This document shows, one piece after another, positions 36,012 to 44,902 of a stretch of 64,000 nt of DNA. Source of the stretch: Eubacterium aggregans (lineage in GTDB: Bacteria > Bacillota > Clostridia > Eubacteriales > Eubacteriaceae); NCBI RefSeq assembly GCF_900107815.1, contig NZ_FNRK01000011.1, forward strand, positions 1-64,000, given 5' to 3'. The notes below the pieces were generated by a model. The model did no database searches. It worked only from the letters and a program-made list of their open reading frames with translations, and had not been told where the DNA came from. A program made the position numbers and the translations under genes. Position 1 is the stretch's first letter. Each line of letters opens with the position of its first letter.

Positions 36012-37391
36012 ATGGCAGATAAAACGGTAAAGGAAACCATCAAGGCTTCTGCTGTGAATGTGGCACTGAATTATTTAGATAAGGACCCGGAAAAGAACCT
36101 CCCCAAGCTGCTGGATTGGGTGGATCGCTTTGATCGGGGGGACATGTTCCTTTCCTTCAGAACGCTCTTCCGGGAGGTCCTTGACGACCCCGACAATAAT
36201 TGGTATCAGCTGATGATGAGTCTCTGGAATGATGTGGACACCGACGTCCGCAAGACCACCTTCAAGAATTTTATTGTTAACAGTGCTCTCATCGGACTGC
36301 CCCGGGGGGATGCCTATCGTGAAAAATACCAGTGTAATATTCCCTGGGCCATTCTTTTAGACCCTACCACCGCCTGCAACCTCCACTGCATCGGCTGCTG
36401 GGCCGCAGAATACGGCAAAAACACCAATATGGACTACGCCACCCTCAGCGATATCGTCAGTCAGGGTAAAAAAATGGGCACCTATATGTATATCTTTACC
36501 GGTGGGGAACCCCTGGTACGAAAAAAGGACATCATCCGTCTCTGTGAAGAACATTCGGACTGCCAGTTCCTCTCCTTTACCAACGGGACGCTCATTGATG
36601 ATGCCTTTGCCGAAGAAATGCTCCGGGTGAAAAACTTTGTTCCGGCCATCTCCGTGGAAGGCTTTGGAGAAGCCACAGACAGCCGCCGGGGTGAAGGGAC
36701 CTACGATAAGGTCATTGCGGCAATGGAAATCCTACGTCGGCATAAACTGCCCTTTGGCGTGTCCTGCTGCTACACCAGGACCAATACGGAAGTCATTGGC
36801 AGTGAAGCATACATCGACGACCTCATCGCCAAGGGGGCTAAATTTGCCTGGTTCTTTACCTACATGCCCGTGGGTAAAGATGCCGTCCCTGAGCTTTTAG
36901 CCACTGATGAGCAGCGGAAATATATGTACCATCAAATTCGGAAATTCCGAAAAACCAAGCCCATCTTCACCATGGATTTCTGGAACGATGGGGAATATGT
37001 CCGGGGCTGCATCGCCGGGGGACGGAACTACCTCCATATCAATGCTGCCGGAGATATTGAACCCTGTGCCTTTATCCACTATTCCGACTCCAATATCTAT
37101 GACAAAACCCTTTTGGAAGCCTACCAGTCCCCCCTTTTTATGGCCTACAAAGAAGGTCAGCCCTTTAATGACAATATGCTGCGCCCCTGCCCACTCTTAG
37201 ACAACTACGGTGCCTTAGCCAAAATGGTGGATGCCTCCGGTGCCCACTCCACAGATATGGAAAGCCCCGAGGATGTCCACGACCTCTGCGACAAATGCAA
37301 GGCCGTCTCTGAAAAATGGGCCGATACCGCCGAACAGCTTTGGCAAGAAAATCCCCATTGGAATCGGACGGAGCGGGAATTTAAGTATTAG
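36012..37391 (+). CDS. Radical SAM protein with C-terminal SPASM-like cysteines
   Basis: A 459-residue protein. The first 110 residues are a helical domain of unknown role. The SAM cluster is C122-X3-C126-X2-C129 in ACNLHCIGCWA, with FTGGEPL near residue 162. A C-terminal region has GCIAGGRNYLHINAAGDIEPC and a later CPLLDN, resembling the auxiliary-cluster part of SPASM proteins. A shorter relative is encoded at 56849-57937 beside a TetR gene. Members often appear in Clostridia without an assigned reaction, and no precursor peptide is visible next to it. Confidence 0.82.
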   Translation: MADKTVKETIKASAVNVALNYLDKDPEKNLPKLLDWVDRFDRGDMFLSFRTLFREVLDDPDNNWYQLMMSLWNDVDTDVRKTTFKNFIVNSALIGLPRGDAYREKYQCNIPWAILLDPTTACNLHCIGCWAAEYGKNTNMDYATLSDIVSQGKKMGTYMYIFTGGEPLVRKKDIIRLCEEHSDCQFLSFTNGTLIDDAFAEEMLRVKNFVPAISVEGFGEATDSRRGEGTYDKVIAAMEILRRHKLPFGVSCCYTRTNTEVIGSEAYIDDLIAKGAKFAWFFTYMPVGKDAVPELLATDEQRKYMYHQIRKFRKTKPIFTMDFWNDGEYVRGCIAGGRNYLHINAAGDIEPCAFIHYSDSNIYDKTLLEAYQSPLFMAYKEGQPFNDNMLRPCPLLDNYGALAKMVDASGAHSTDMESPEDVHDLCDKCKAVSEKWADTAEQLWQENPHWNRTEREFKY

Positions 37392-37401
37392 GCTTGGAAC
37401 C

Positions 37402-37430
37402 TTGACACCCACCCGTCCCACCGCTATAAT
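37402..37430 (+). promoter_or_regulatory. Promoter of the thiamine operon
   Basis: Perfect TTGACA (37402-37407) and perfect TATAAT (37425-37430), 17 bases apart, directly before the TPP riboswitch. Confidence 0.85.
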
Positions 37431-37446
37431 GAAACCACAACCACAT

Positions 37447-37535
37447 AAAGGGGAGCTTGTGCACAGGCTGAGAGGAAGCGTGACGCTTCGACCCACACAC
37501 CTGATATGGGTAATGCCATCGTAGGAAATAATATA
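37447..37535 (+). promoter_or_regulatory. TPP riboswitch (THI element)
   Basis: All conserved elements are present in order: GGGGAGC (37450-37456), CTGAGAGG (37468-37475), GACCC, ACCTGAT (37499-37505), GGGTAATGCCA (37508-37518) and CGTAGGAA (37520-37527). These bind the pyrimidine and diphosphate ends of thiamine pyrophosphate. A terminator follows, so TPP should stop transcription of the thi genes. Confidence 0.95.
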
Positions 37536-37545
37536 CGAACCGACT

Positions 37546-37588
37546 AAGGGAACACCCCATACCCATGGGTGTTCCCTTATCAATTTTT
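37546..37588 (+). terminator. Riboswitch-controlled terminator
   Basis: AAGGGAACACCC pairs with GGGTGTTCCCTT and is followed by ATCAATTTTTT, 13 bases before the thiM start. It is the expression platform of the TPP riboswitch. Confidence 0.85.
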
Positions 37589-37600
37589 TGGAGGAAAATA

Positions 37601-38422
37601 ATGTTAAAAAGTAATCTGAACCAGGTCCGCAGCACCACACCTTTGGTCCACAATATCACCAACTACGTCACCGTTAATGACTGCGCCAATATCCTAATCG
37701 CCTGTGGGGGTGCCCCCATTATGGCCGACGATGTGGACGACGCCGTTGAAATCACCGCCATTTGCGGGGGACTGAACCTCAACATCGGCACCCTGAATTC
37801 CCGGACCATCCCTGCCATGATGACCGCCGGTATTCGAGCAGGTGAACTGAACCATCCCATCCTGTTGGACCCTGTGGGAGCAGGTGCTTCGACCCTGCGT
37901 ACCCAAACGGCCCTGAACCTCGTGGAAACCCTGCCCCTCACCGCCATCCGGGGCAATATCTCTGAGATTAAAACCCTGGCCACCGGCACCGGGGCCACCC
38001 GAGGCGTCGATGCCGATGTGGCGGATACCGTTACCCCGGAAACCTTAGATGCCGTTATTGCCTTCGCCCAGGAATTCGCTGCCAAAACCGGGGCCGTCAT
38101 CACCATTACTGGGGCCACGGACATCGTCGCCACCGGGGATCGGGTGGGGATCATCCGAAACGGGGTGCCTATGATGGCCGATATTACCGGCAGCGGCTGT
38201 ATGCTGTCCGCCATGGCCACAGCCTATCTCACCGCCAATCCTGGGGACCCCTTTATGGCCATGGTTGCCGCAGTCTGTGCCATGGGTGTGGCTGGGGAAA
38301 TTGCTGTGAAAAACATGCTTCCCACGGATGGGAACGCCACCTTCCGCAACCGCCTCATCGATGCCATCTACCATCTGGATGGGGATACTCTGGAAGGACG
38401 GGCCAGCTATGAATTGCGCTAA
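37601..38422 (+). CDS. thiM: Hydroxyethylthiazole kinase ThiM
   Basis: The start at 37601 follows GGAGG by seven bases, because longer frames begin within the terminator. This gives 273 residues. TTPLVHNITNYVTVNDCAN is the thiazole site and ITGSGCMLSAMA the phosphate and catalytic segment of the ribokinase-like ThiM family. It phosphorylates salvaged hydroxyethylthiazole. It is the first gene of thiM-thiE-HAD-thiD, all of which overlap or abut. Confidence 0.95.
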   Translation: MLKSNLNQVRSTTPLVHNITNYVTVNDCANILIACGGAPIMADDVDDAVEITAICGGLNLNIGTLNSRTIPAMMTAGIRAGELNHPILLDPVGAGASTLRTQTALNLVETLPLTAIRGNISEIKTLATGTGATRGVDADVADTVTPETLDAVIAFAQEFAAKTGAVITITGATDIVATGDRVGIIRNGVPMMADITGSGCMLSAMATAYLTANPGDPFMAMVAAVCAMGVAGEIAVKNMLPTDGNATFRNRLIDAIYHLDGDTLEGRASYELR

Positions 38423-39050
38423 GGACCTCCTCCTCTACGCTGTGACTGACCGATACTGGCTGGGGAACCACACCCTGACCCAGGATGTGGAAGCCGCCCT
38501 TAAGGGGGGTGCTACCATGATCCAGCTCCGGGAAAAAACCCTCTGCGATGCGGATTTTCTCGCTGAAGCCAAGGTCATCAAAGCCCTGTGTGCCCAATAC
38601 AACGTCCCCTTTATTATCAATGACAATGTCGCTATCGCCCGGGCCTGTGATGCCGACGGCATCCATGTGGGGCAAAGGGATATGGAAGCGGATGATGTCC
38701 GTGCCCTCATCGGCAGCACAAAGCTCCTGGGGGTCTCTGCCCAAACCGTGGAGCAAGCCCTTTTGGCCCAGTCCATGGGCGCCGATTACCTGGGTGTCGG
38801 AGCAGTGTACACCACCGGGACCAAGGCCGATGCGGACAATGTCTCCATGGATACCCTGACCGATATCTGCGCCGCTGTGGATATCCCGGTGGTGGCCATT
38901 GGCGGCATCACCCAGGAAAACCTCTCTGGGCTCTCTGGTACGGGGATTGCCGGCATTGCCGTTGTCTCGGCCATCTTTGCTGCTGAGGATATTAAAGGCG
39001 CCACCCAGGCGCTGCTGACCATTACCCGGGAAATGATCCATGACTGCTAA
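38409..39050 (+). CDS. thiE: Thiamine-phosphate synthase ThiE
   Basis: The ATG at 38409 overlaps the thiM end by 14 bases and gives 213 residues. Typical motifs are YAVTDRYW, MIQLREK, FIINDNVAIA, DGIHVGQ, GVGAVYTTGTK and VAIGGIT. It joins the hydroxymethylpyrimidine diphosphate and thiazole phosphate into thiamine monophosphate. The overlap implies translational coupling. Confidence 0.95.
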   Translation: MNCAKDLLLYAVTDRYWLGNHTLTQDVEAALKGGATMIQLREKTLCDADFLAEAKVIKALCAQYNVPFIINDNVAIARACDADGIHVGQRDMEADDVRALIGSTKLLGVSAQTVEQALLAQSMGADYLGVGAVYTTGTKADADNVSMDTLTDICAAVDIPVVAIGGITQENLSGLSGTGIAGIAVVSAIFAAEDIKGATQALLTITREMIHDC

Positions 39051-39714
39051 GTCCATTTCCCTGAGGGACATTGCCACCCCCATTACCGGGGTCATCTTCG
39101 ATCTGGATGGAACGCTGCTGGATTCCATGCCCATCTGGGCTACCATCGCCTCAGACTACCTTCGCTCCCAGGACATTCAGCCAGAGCCGGGTTTAGATCA
39201 GCATTTTATGTCCCTTAGCATGGCCCAGGGTGCCGCTCACTACAGAGACCACTATGGCCTTGTTAAGCCAGTGGATCAAATTATCACCGAGGTCTGCGCC
39301 ATGGTCTACAAGGCCTATGCCACCCGGGTCCCCTTAAAGCCCGGGGCTTACGACTTCCTCACCACCCTCCATGCCGCTGGTATCCCCACGGTCATCGCCA
39401 CGGCCTCGGAGCGGGATCTCATCGATGCTGCCCTGGCACATCATAAACTGACCCACTGCATCGACCATATTCTCACCTGCTCTGAAGTGGGGTGCGGCAA
39501 GGATTGCCCTGAGGTTTTCGAAGCCGCCTTAGCCCTTTTGGGAACATCCAAAAAAAGCACCCTCGTCTTTGAGGATGCTTACCACGCCATTAAGACGGCC
39601 ACCGGAGCGGGGTTTACTGTCGTAGCCGTTGCCGATGACAGCGCTGCTGCCGATACCGGGGCTATTCAGGCCCTTTGCCCCATGACTATTCATACCTTTA
39701 AGGAGCTTTTATGA
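39040..39714 (+). CDS. HAD-superfamily phosphatase in the thi operon
   Basis: A 224-residue HAD hydrolase: motif [10 protein letters not shown] (with the aspartate pair near residues 21-23), motif II ATASE, a lysine before DCPEVF, and motif [11 protein letters not shown]. The cap is of the beta-phosphoglucomutase/phosphatase type. It overlaps thiE by 11 bases and thiD by 4, so it belongs to the operon. A thiamine monophosphate or pathway-intermediate phosphatase role is a reasonable inference. Kinase ThiL is not in the window. Confidence 0.85.
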   Translation: MTAKSISLRDIATPITGVIFDLDGTLLDSMPIWATIASDYLRSQDIQPEPGLDQHFMSLSMAQGAAHYRDHYGLVKPVDQIITEVCAMVYKAYATRVPLKPGAYDFLTTLHAAGIPTVIATASERDLIDAALAHHKLTHCIDHILTCSEVGCGKDCPEVFEAALALLGTSKKSTLVFEDAYHAIKTATGAGFTVVAVADDSAAADTGAIQALCPMTIHTFKELL

Positions 39715-40499
39715 AAACCGTTTTAACCATCGCCGGATCGGACTCCAGTGGCGGTGCGGGTATCCAGGCGGATATCAAAACCATCGCCGCCCATGGGCTA
39801 TACGCCACCAGTGCCATTACCGCCCTCACTGCCCAGAATACCCTGGGGGTCACCGCCATTCAGGAAACGACACCGGATTTTCTGGCTGCCCAGCTGGATG
39901 CGGTTTTTACGGATATCCCCCCGGATGCCGTTAAAATCGGCATGGTGGCAAACGCGGCGTTAATCGCCGTTATTGCCGAAAAGCTGGCCCAGTATAAACC
40001 CGCCGCCATTGTGGCAGACCCGGTAATGGTATCCACCAGCGGCTCTGCTCTCCTGGCCCCAGATGCCCGGGAGACCTTAATCCATACCCTCCTGCCTTCA
40101 GCCTCCCTCATCACCCCTAATATCCCCGAGGCTGAGGTGATTTGGGGACAGTCCATCCCCGATGAAAAGGCCATGGAGGCCGCCGCCCGGGCCATCGCCC
40201 GCCAGCTTAAAGGCCCGGCGGTTCTCATTAAAGGGGGGCACCGGGTGTCCGATGCCACGGATCTTCTCTGCACCCAGGGCACCTGTACCTGGTTTTCCGC
40301 CGAGCGCATCGCTACGGAAAATACCCACGGCACGGGCTGTACCCTATCCTCGGCCATTGCCTGCCAGCTGGCCCTCGGTGAGGATTTGCCCACCAGCATT
40401 AAAAGGGCCAAGGACTACCTCACCGGTGCCCTAAGGGCGGGGCTCAACCTCGGCCAGGGCTCTGGGCCTTTGGATCACGGTTGGCAAACGGCCTATTAG
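39711..40499 (+). CDS. thiD: Hydroxymethylpyrimidine (phosphate) kinase ThiD
   Basis: A 262-residue ribokinase-like enzyme with [19 protein letters not shown] at the N-terminus, [12 protein letters not shown] in the middle and [13 protein letters not shown] as the anion hole and catalytic aspartate region. It phosphorylates HMP twice to give the ThiE substrate. It starts within the stop of the HAD gene (ATGA overlap). It is the last gene of the salvage operon. Confidence 0.95.
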   Translation: MKTVLTIAGSDSSGGAGIQADIKTIAAHGLYATSAITALTAQNTLGVTAIQETTPDFLAAQLDAVFTDIPPDAVKIGMVANAALIAVIAEKLAQYKPAAIVADPVMVSTSGSALLAPDARETLIHTLLPSASLITPNIPEAEVIWGQSIPDEKAMEAAARAIARQLKGPAVLIKGGHRVSDATDLLCTQGTCTWFSAERIATENTHGTGCTLSSAIACQLALGEDLPTSIKRAKDYLTGALRAGLNLGQGSGPLDHGWQTAY

Positions 40500-40525
40500 A
40501 CAGATAATCCCATCTAAAAAGTATC

Positions 40526-40554
40526 TTGACGGTGCCTTTGCTTAGCTATACAAT
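40526..40554 (+). promoter_or_regulatory. Promoter of the 74-residue protein gene
   Basis: TTGACG (40526-40531) and TACAAT (40549-40554) with a 17-base spacer. Confidence 0.6.
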
Positions 40555-40583
40555 AAAAATATCAAATCAAAATGGAGATACCC

Positions 40584-40808
40584 ATGAAAACCTATGAACT
40601 GGTCACCGATCTGATCAACCAATGCGGTGGTGCATCCAACCCGGTCACCACCTTTTCCGACATTGAGGCGGAAAGCCCCGAGGCTTATATCCGGGCCAAG
40701 CACCCCGTAGATTACGCCGACTTCAAGAAAACCACCTTTGACAATGGAGATGTTCAGTTCGTTTTAGATAAATACACCTTAACCTACCGGTATACCTTCA
40801 GCGCCTAA
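40584..40808 (+). CDS. Small conserved-looking protein of unknown function
   Basis: The ATG at 40584, seven bases after GGAGA, is preferred and gives 74 residues. The protein is acidic, has no signal peptide or membrane helix and begins MKTYELVTDLINQCGG. It ends in alternating polar and aromatic residues that look like beta strands (TLTYRYTF). I do not recognise the family. It has its own promoter, and its end overlaps the end of the convergent tag gene by four bases. Confidence 0.6.
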   Translation: MKTYELVTDLINQCGGASNPVTTFSDIEAESPEAYIRAKHPVDYADFKKTTFDNGDVQFVLDKYTLTYRYTFSA

Positions 40809-41410
40809 TCCTGCTGCTTCGGGTGGCAAAAACACCCCAGTGCATGGTCATTCACCACCCCCACGGCCTGGAGAAAGGCGTAGATGATGGTACTGCCCAC
40901 AAAGCCCATCCCCCGACCCTTCAGATCCGCAGAAATGGTGTCGGACAGGGGCGTCTTTGCCGGCAGAGCATCATCGGTGTTCACCAAAGTCTGGCCCTGG
41001 GTAAAGCCCCAAAGGTAGGTATCGAAGCTGCCGTACTCCTCCTGGATGTCTAAAAAAACCTGGGCATTTTTAATCGCCGCCTCGATTTTTCGGCGGTTGC
41101 GCACAATCCCAGCGTCCTGCATCAGGGCTTCTTTTTTAACTGTGTCATAAGCCGCCACCACCGCCGGATCAAAGTTATCGAAGGCCCTTTGAAAATTTGG
41201 GCGCTTCTTTAAAATGGTCAGCCAGGATAGCCCGGCCTGGAATCCCTCCAGAATCAGCATCTCAAAGAGCAGGCGATCGTCATGGACGGGCACCCCCCAT
41301 TGATAATCATGATAATTGATATATTCTGGAGATTTCAAATCTACCCAGGTACAGCGCTGTAAGACCGCTGGTATGGGCCCTTTCCCTTTATTTTCTAAAT
41401 CTCTTTCCAT
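40805..41410 (-). CDS. tag: DNA-3-methyladenine glycosylase I
   Basis: The ATG at 41410, just after GGAGGG, is preferred over one 12 codons upstream and gives 201 residues. RCTWVDLKSPEYINYHDYQWG near the N-terminus and NDHALGCFCH near the C-terminus hold the cysteine and histidine zinc ligands of Tag. LEGFQAGLSWLTILKKR forms the base pocket. It removes 3-methyladenine from alkylated DNA. Confidence 0.93.
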   Translation of the reverse strand: MERDLENKGKGPIPAVLQRCTWVDLKSPEYINYHDYQWGVPVHDDRLLFEMLILEGFQAGLSWLTILKKRPNFQRAFDNFDPAVVAAYDTVKKEALMQDAGIVRNRRKIEAAIKNAQVFLDIQEEYGSFDTYLWGFTQGQTLVNTDDALPAKTPLSDTISADLKGRGMGFVGSTIIYAFLQAVGVVNDHALGCFCHPKQQD

Positions 41411-41582
41411 TGCTCCCTCCTCGTTTTTATCTATTATAATCGCCATAACCGCCTTTCACAAGGCAAAGTATCCATTGACGGCACACCTCCCTTTTAAAAT
41501 TTATACCTCAATTCTAAAAACTCGCCCTTTGATTATGGTATAATAAAATTATTATTAATGTAAAAGGAAGGTGTAATGGACG

Positions 41583-42359
41583 ATGGAATTAAAACAATCC
41601 ACCCTTATGTATTTCAGTCCAACCGGCTCCACCGCCCAGGTTATCCGGTCCATGGCAGATCACTCTGCGGCCCCGGTATCTGAAGTGAACCTCACCCCGA
41701 TTCAAGACCCTTGCCGACGGTCCTTTGATGATCGAGAGCTCCTGATTATTGGGGTTCCTGTTTTCGGCGGACGCATTCCCCCGGTGGTTAAAGACCGCCT
41801 GGCCTATATTAAGGGCGCTGACACCCCTGCCGTCGTCGTCGCTACTTACGGAAACCGCCACTACGACGATGCACTGCGGGAGCTTTCTGATTTTCTATCG
41901 GCCAAAGGCTTTGTCACCATTGCCGGTGCTGCCGTGGTCACGCGCCACTCCATTGTCCCCACCATTGCCGAAGGCCGTCCGGACGAAGGGGATTATGCCG
42001 CCTTCAACGCCTTTACCGAACAGGTCTTTGAAAGGATTGCCGCCATGGAACAGGGGCATCCCGAGGCGGTGACCCTGCCAGGCAACCCGGAATACAAGGA
42101 TTTCAAAGGGATTCCCTTTAAGCCCATTACCAACATGGACTGCGTGGCCTGCTGCGCCTGTGTGGCTGTCTGCCCCATGGGCGCCATTCCCATGGATTCC
42201 CCCAGTAAGACCATAAAAGAGAAGTGTATTACCTGTATGGCCTGTGTTTGGGCCTGCCCAAAGAATGCCCGAGCCCTGGGGAAGATGGATATCCTCTTCA
42301 CTAAGCAGCATATCGGCAAGACTGCCAAGGTCCATAAGAACCCGGAATTTTTCTTATAA
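41583..42359 (+). CDS. EFR1-type flavodoxin-ferredoxin fusion protein
   Basis: A 258-residue protein. Residues 1-165 are a flavodoxin fold with the FMN loop SPTGST (near residue 12) and the GVPVFGGRIPP segment. Residues 180-235 carry two 4Fe-4S motifs, CVACCACVAVCP and CITCMACVWACP. Such fusions are common electron carriers in anaerobes. An extended -10 (TGGTATAAT, 41536-41544) precedes the gene and GGAAGG the start. It may form an operon with the barstar gene 29 bases downstream. Confidence 0.9.
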   Translation: MELKQSTLMYFSPTGSTAQVIRSMADHSAAPVSEVNLTPIQDPCRRSFDDRELLIIGVPVFGGRIPPVVKDRLAYIKGADTPAVVVATYGNRHYDDALRELSDFLSAKGFVTIAGAAVVTRHSIVPTIAEGRPDEGDYAAFNAFTEQVFERIAAMEQGHPEAVTLPGNPEYKDFKGIPFKPITNMDCVACCACVAVCPMGAIPMDSPSKTIKEKCITCMACVWACPKNARALGKMDILFTKQHIGKTAKVHKNPEFFL

Positions 42360-42388
42360 GCTTAAGCCTACACAAAGGAGATGAGAGA

Positions 42389-42658
42389 ATGATTGATGTC
42401 CGATTAGAAGGGGATAAGATGATTACCCCGGAAAAAGCCCAGTCCCATATTAAAAAGCGGATGGATTTTGAAGATAACTACGGTGCTACCCCCGACGCCC
42501 TTTGGGATGCTCTAAATGATATTGAAGAACCCACCGCCATCACCCTGTATGATACCCAAGCCATGTTAAATAACCTGGGACAATACGGCTACGATCTTTT
42601 AGATACCTTCCAGGATGCGGCGAAGGTCAACGGAGACCTGTTGTTTGAAGAAGATTAA
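42389..42658 (+). CDS. Barstar family protein, no barnase partner visible
   Basis: An 89-residue acidic protein. YGATPDALWDALND (about residues 30-43) is the hallmark of barstar, where the aspartates plug the active site of barnase-type ribonucleases. GGAGATGAGAG precedes the ATG, and the start could also be the second methionine at codon 11. Barstar normally protects against a secreted ribonuclease, but no such toxin gene is near, so it may act in immunity to other strains' toxins. Confidence 0.82.
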   Translation: MIDVRLEGDKMITPEKAQSHIKKRMDFEDNYGATPDALWDALNDIEEPTAITLYDTQAMLNNLGQYGYDLLDTFQDAAKVNGDLLFEED

Positions 42659-42684
42659 GGCATCGAATGTGAGGAGGCTTTCTT

Positions 42685-43872
42685 ATGCGGACTATTGTTA
42701 TCAGTGACATTCACCTCGGCGTCGACGACCGCATTGCAGAATGTGTCCAAAATAGATCCTTACTGATCTCTTTTCTTGAACACCTTAGAAGGGAAAAACA
42801 GGTAGATGAGGTGGTTATTAATGGGGATTTTTGGGATCAATGGTTTTATCCTGGGGATTATGAAATAACCGGAGATTCCAATACCTTTTATCTGGACGTT
42901 GCCGCTAATAACGCACCGGTCATTGATGCTTTCAAAGCACTCCTCGCCGATGGGATCAAAGTGGTCTATATTCCGGGAAACCACGATATGACCTTGTCTG
43001 CTGCCACGCTGGATCAAATTCTGCCTGGTATCGTCCAGGCCCGAGATACCCGGGGACTGGGCCGATACCGCACCGGCTGTCGGAGCGAGGTTGTCATCGA
43101 ACATTCCCATCGCTACGAGCTTTTCTGTGCCCCAGACCCCTTTTCCAATTTAGAGCATATGACCCATGGGCAGCCCATCCTACCCCCAGGATACTTTTAT
43201 GCCCGTCTCGGAGTGACTTCTTTGATGGAGAATTTTCCACAAATCACCAAAGACCTCGGAACTATTTCTACTCCCAATCCAGAGGATGGAGATCAATACA
43301 CGGCTTATCTGTACTTCAAAACCTGGGAAGACCTCATCAACCACCAGTTTCCAGTGACACAGACCCTGGATGACCCCTTTATTCAAGTTGCGGTGGATGG
43401 GTTCCAGGGTCGTTTCTCCATTGCCGATCTTGTTCCTACAAAAACAAAGCACCACATCAGCGCCAAACTCTACACCGATATCCAACGCCGCTGGGAAAAA
43501 GTCCAACAGCACAATCTCGTCCCGGCTCCTACCACTGCCCTCTTTCAAATGCAGCATACTACAAATTTAGCAACACACATCCAATATTCCAGGCAGCAGT
43601 ATTTTGATTTGGACCCCACAGTTGACGTCGTAGTCTTTGGCCATACCCACGTTCCTGCTTACCATGATTTTTCAGGGGATTACGGTCAAACAAAGTGTTT
43701 CGTTAATGAAGGGACCTGGGTGGATCATAATTTCGACGATTTGAAAAATACCGCAACCTTTGCAGATATCCATTCCGGGGAAAAAACCGATTCCGTATTC
43801 CTCCTTAAATGCCTGGGGACAGAACGGCTGGAGGATATTGTTTCCGTGGAGAATGCGTATGTTAAGCGATAA
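42685..43872 (+). CDS. Calcineurin-like metallophosphoesterase (second copy)
   Basis: A 395-residue relative of the protein at 3131-4336, alike along the whole length: SDIHLGVDDR at the N-terminus, NGDFWDQWFYPGDY, GNHDMTLS, IEHSHRYELF and FGHTHVPAY. All metal ligands are kept. It lies 26 bases after the barstar gene with GGAGG before the ATG. Two such paralogs suggest an ancient duplication with different substrates. The substrate is unknown. Confidence 0.85.
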   Translation: MRTIVISDIHLGVDDRIAECVQNRSLLISFLEHLRREKQVDEVVINGDFWDQWFYPGDYEITGDSNTFYLDVAANNAPVIDAFKALLADGIKVVYIPGNHDMTLSAATLDQILPGIVQARDTRGLGRYRTGCRSEVVIEHSHRYELFCAPDPFSNLEHMTHGQPILPPGYFYARLGVTSLMENFPQITKDLGTISTPNPEDGDQYTAYLYFKTWEDLINHQFPVTQTLDDPFIQVAVDGFQGRFSIADLVPTKTKHHISAKLYTDIQRRWEKVQQHNLVPAPTTALFQMQHTTNLATHIQYSRQQYFDLDPTVDVVVFGHTHVPAYHDFSGDYGQTKCFVNEGTWVDHNFDDLKNTATFADIHSGEKTDSVFLLKCLGTERLEDIVSVENAYVKR

Positions 43873-43966
43873 ACACAATACCAAAAAGCTTTTTGATGAA
43901 GCCAAGGGCCAGTATGGTTCAATAATGATGATTTTATTTCCCTTCGAAAAAACTTCCTGGAATAGC

Positions 43967-43997
43967 ATCAAAAAAAGGGCCATGGCCCTTTTTTTGA
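43967..43997. terminator. Bidirectional terminator
   Basis: The palindrome AAAAAAGGGCCATGGCCC with a T-run closes the plus-strand phosphoesterase gene and the minus-strand GntR gene. Confidence 0.85.
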
Positions 43998-44009
43998 TAC
44001 CTTATTTCT

Positions 44010-44729
44010 TTATAAGGCTCGCCCGGAGAGATGGATGGAAAATTCGTAGCGGCTGCCGTCCACCACCATACGCACGATCTCAATGGGACAATCCTCCATA
44101 TAGGTCACCCGATTATTGATCAGTAAGGGATGCCCCACCGGTAAATCCAAAAGCTGAGCCTGGGTAAAATCCGCCACCGCCGCCCGGATAGTATCATCGG
44201 CATCAGTTATTCTAACCTGATGTTTTTTCTCTAAATAAGCATATAAAGACGTAATCTGATCCTGATCCTCTAAAATGCCCGGGGCAATATCCGGATTCAG
44301 ATAATTTGTCATAATGGCGATGGGCCGACCATCTGCCATCTGGATGCGCTGGATGCGGATCACTGCCGTTCCCTCCGAAAGCTTGAGGGCCTTCAATACA
44401 GAAGGCGGTGGAATGATTTCATCAATATAAATCCCTTTGGAGGAAACATCATACCCTTTTGCCCGCATGGTTTCCGTAAAAGAGGTTACCTGGTTGAGGC
44501 GCTGGGTGGCTGTGGCATCGACCACCTCGGTTCCCCGGCCCTGTTGAACGTGGAGAAGCCCCTCCTGCTCAAGCAAAGCCACTGCCTTACGGATGGTGGT
44601 TCGGCTGACCTCAAATAGGCTACAAAGCTCTGTTTCTGTGGGAATCAAGGTTCCCGGCGGATATTCTTCATTGGTGATACGCTGTTTTAATGCATCGTAA
44701 ACACGACGATAGCTTGGATATCGGGACAT
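44010..44729 (-). CDS. GntR family regulator, HutC/UTRA type
   Basis: A 239-residue repressor. The winged helix covers residues 5-70 (YPPGTLIPTETELCSLFEVSRTTIRKAV). A UTRA effector domain follows from about residue 85 (GTAVIRIQRIQMADGRPIAI). It is divergent from the SDR-aldolase-kinase operon and probably controls it in response to a sugar phosphate. GAGG precedes the start on the minus strand. Confidence 0.9.
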   Translation of the reverse strand: MSRYPSYRRVYDALKQRITNEEYPPGTLIPTETELCSLFEVSRTTIRKAVALLEQEGLLHVQQGRGTEVVDATATQRLNQVTSFTETMRAKGYDVSSKGIYIDEIIPPPSVLKALKLSEGTAVIRIQRIQMADGRPIAIMTNYLNPDIAPGILEDQDQITSLYAYLEKKHQVRITDADDTIRAAVADFTQAQLLDLPVGHPLLINNRVTYMEDCPIEIVRMVVDGSRYEFSIHLSGRAL

Positions 44730-44813
44730 GGCAAACCTCCTCTTATTTTTTAGAATAGCATAGCCTATAACATTTGTCCAACCCTTAAATCAAACATCAC
44801 TAAAACATTTCTA

Positions 44814-44842
44814 TTGATATCCTAAAGATAACTATGTATAAT
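44814..44842 (+). promoter_or_regulatory. Promoter of the SDR-deoC-kinase operon
   Basis: TTGATA (44814-44819) and TATAAT (44837-44842), 17 bases apart, in the divergent gap with the GntR gene. Confidence 0.7.
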
Positions 44843-44902
44843 CAAAAACAAATCCGGATAGAGGGATTTATTCCCAACAAATCATTTTATGGAGGAAAGA
44901 TC

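Noticed and set aside
37402-37588. A protein-coding ORF before thiM
   Set aside because: The region is fully explained by a promoter, a TPP riboswitch and its terminator.
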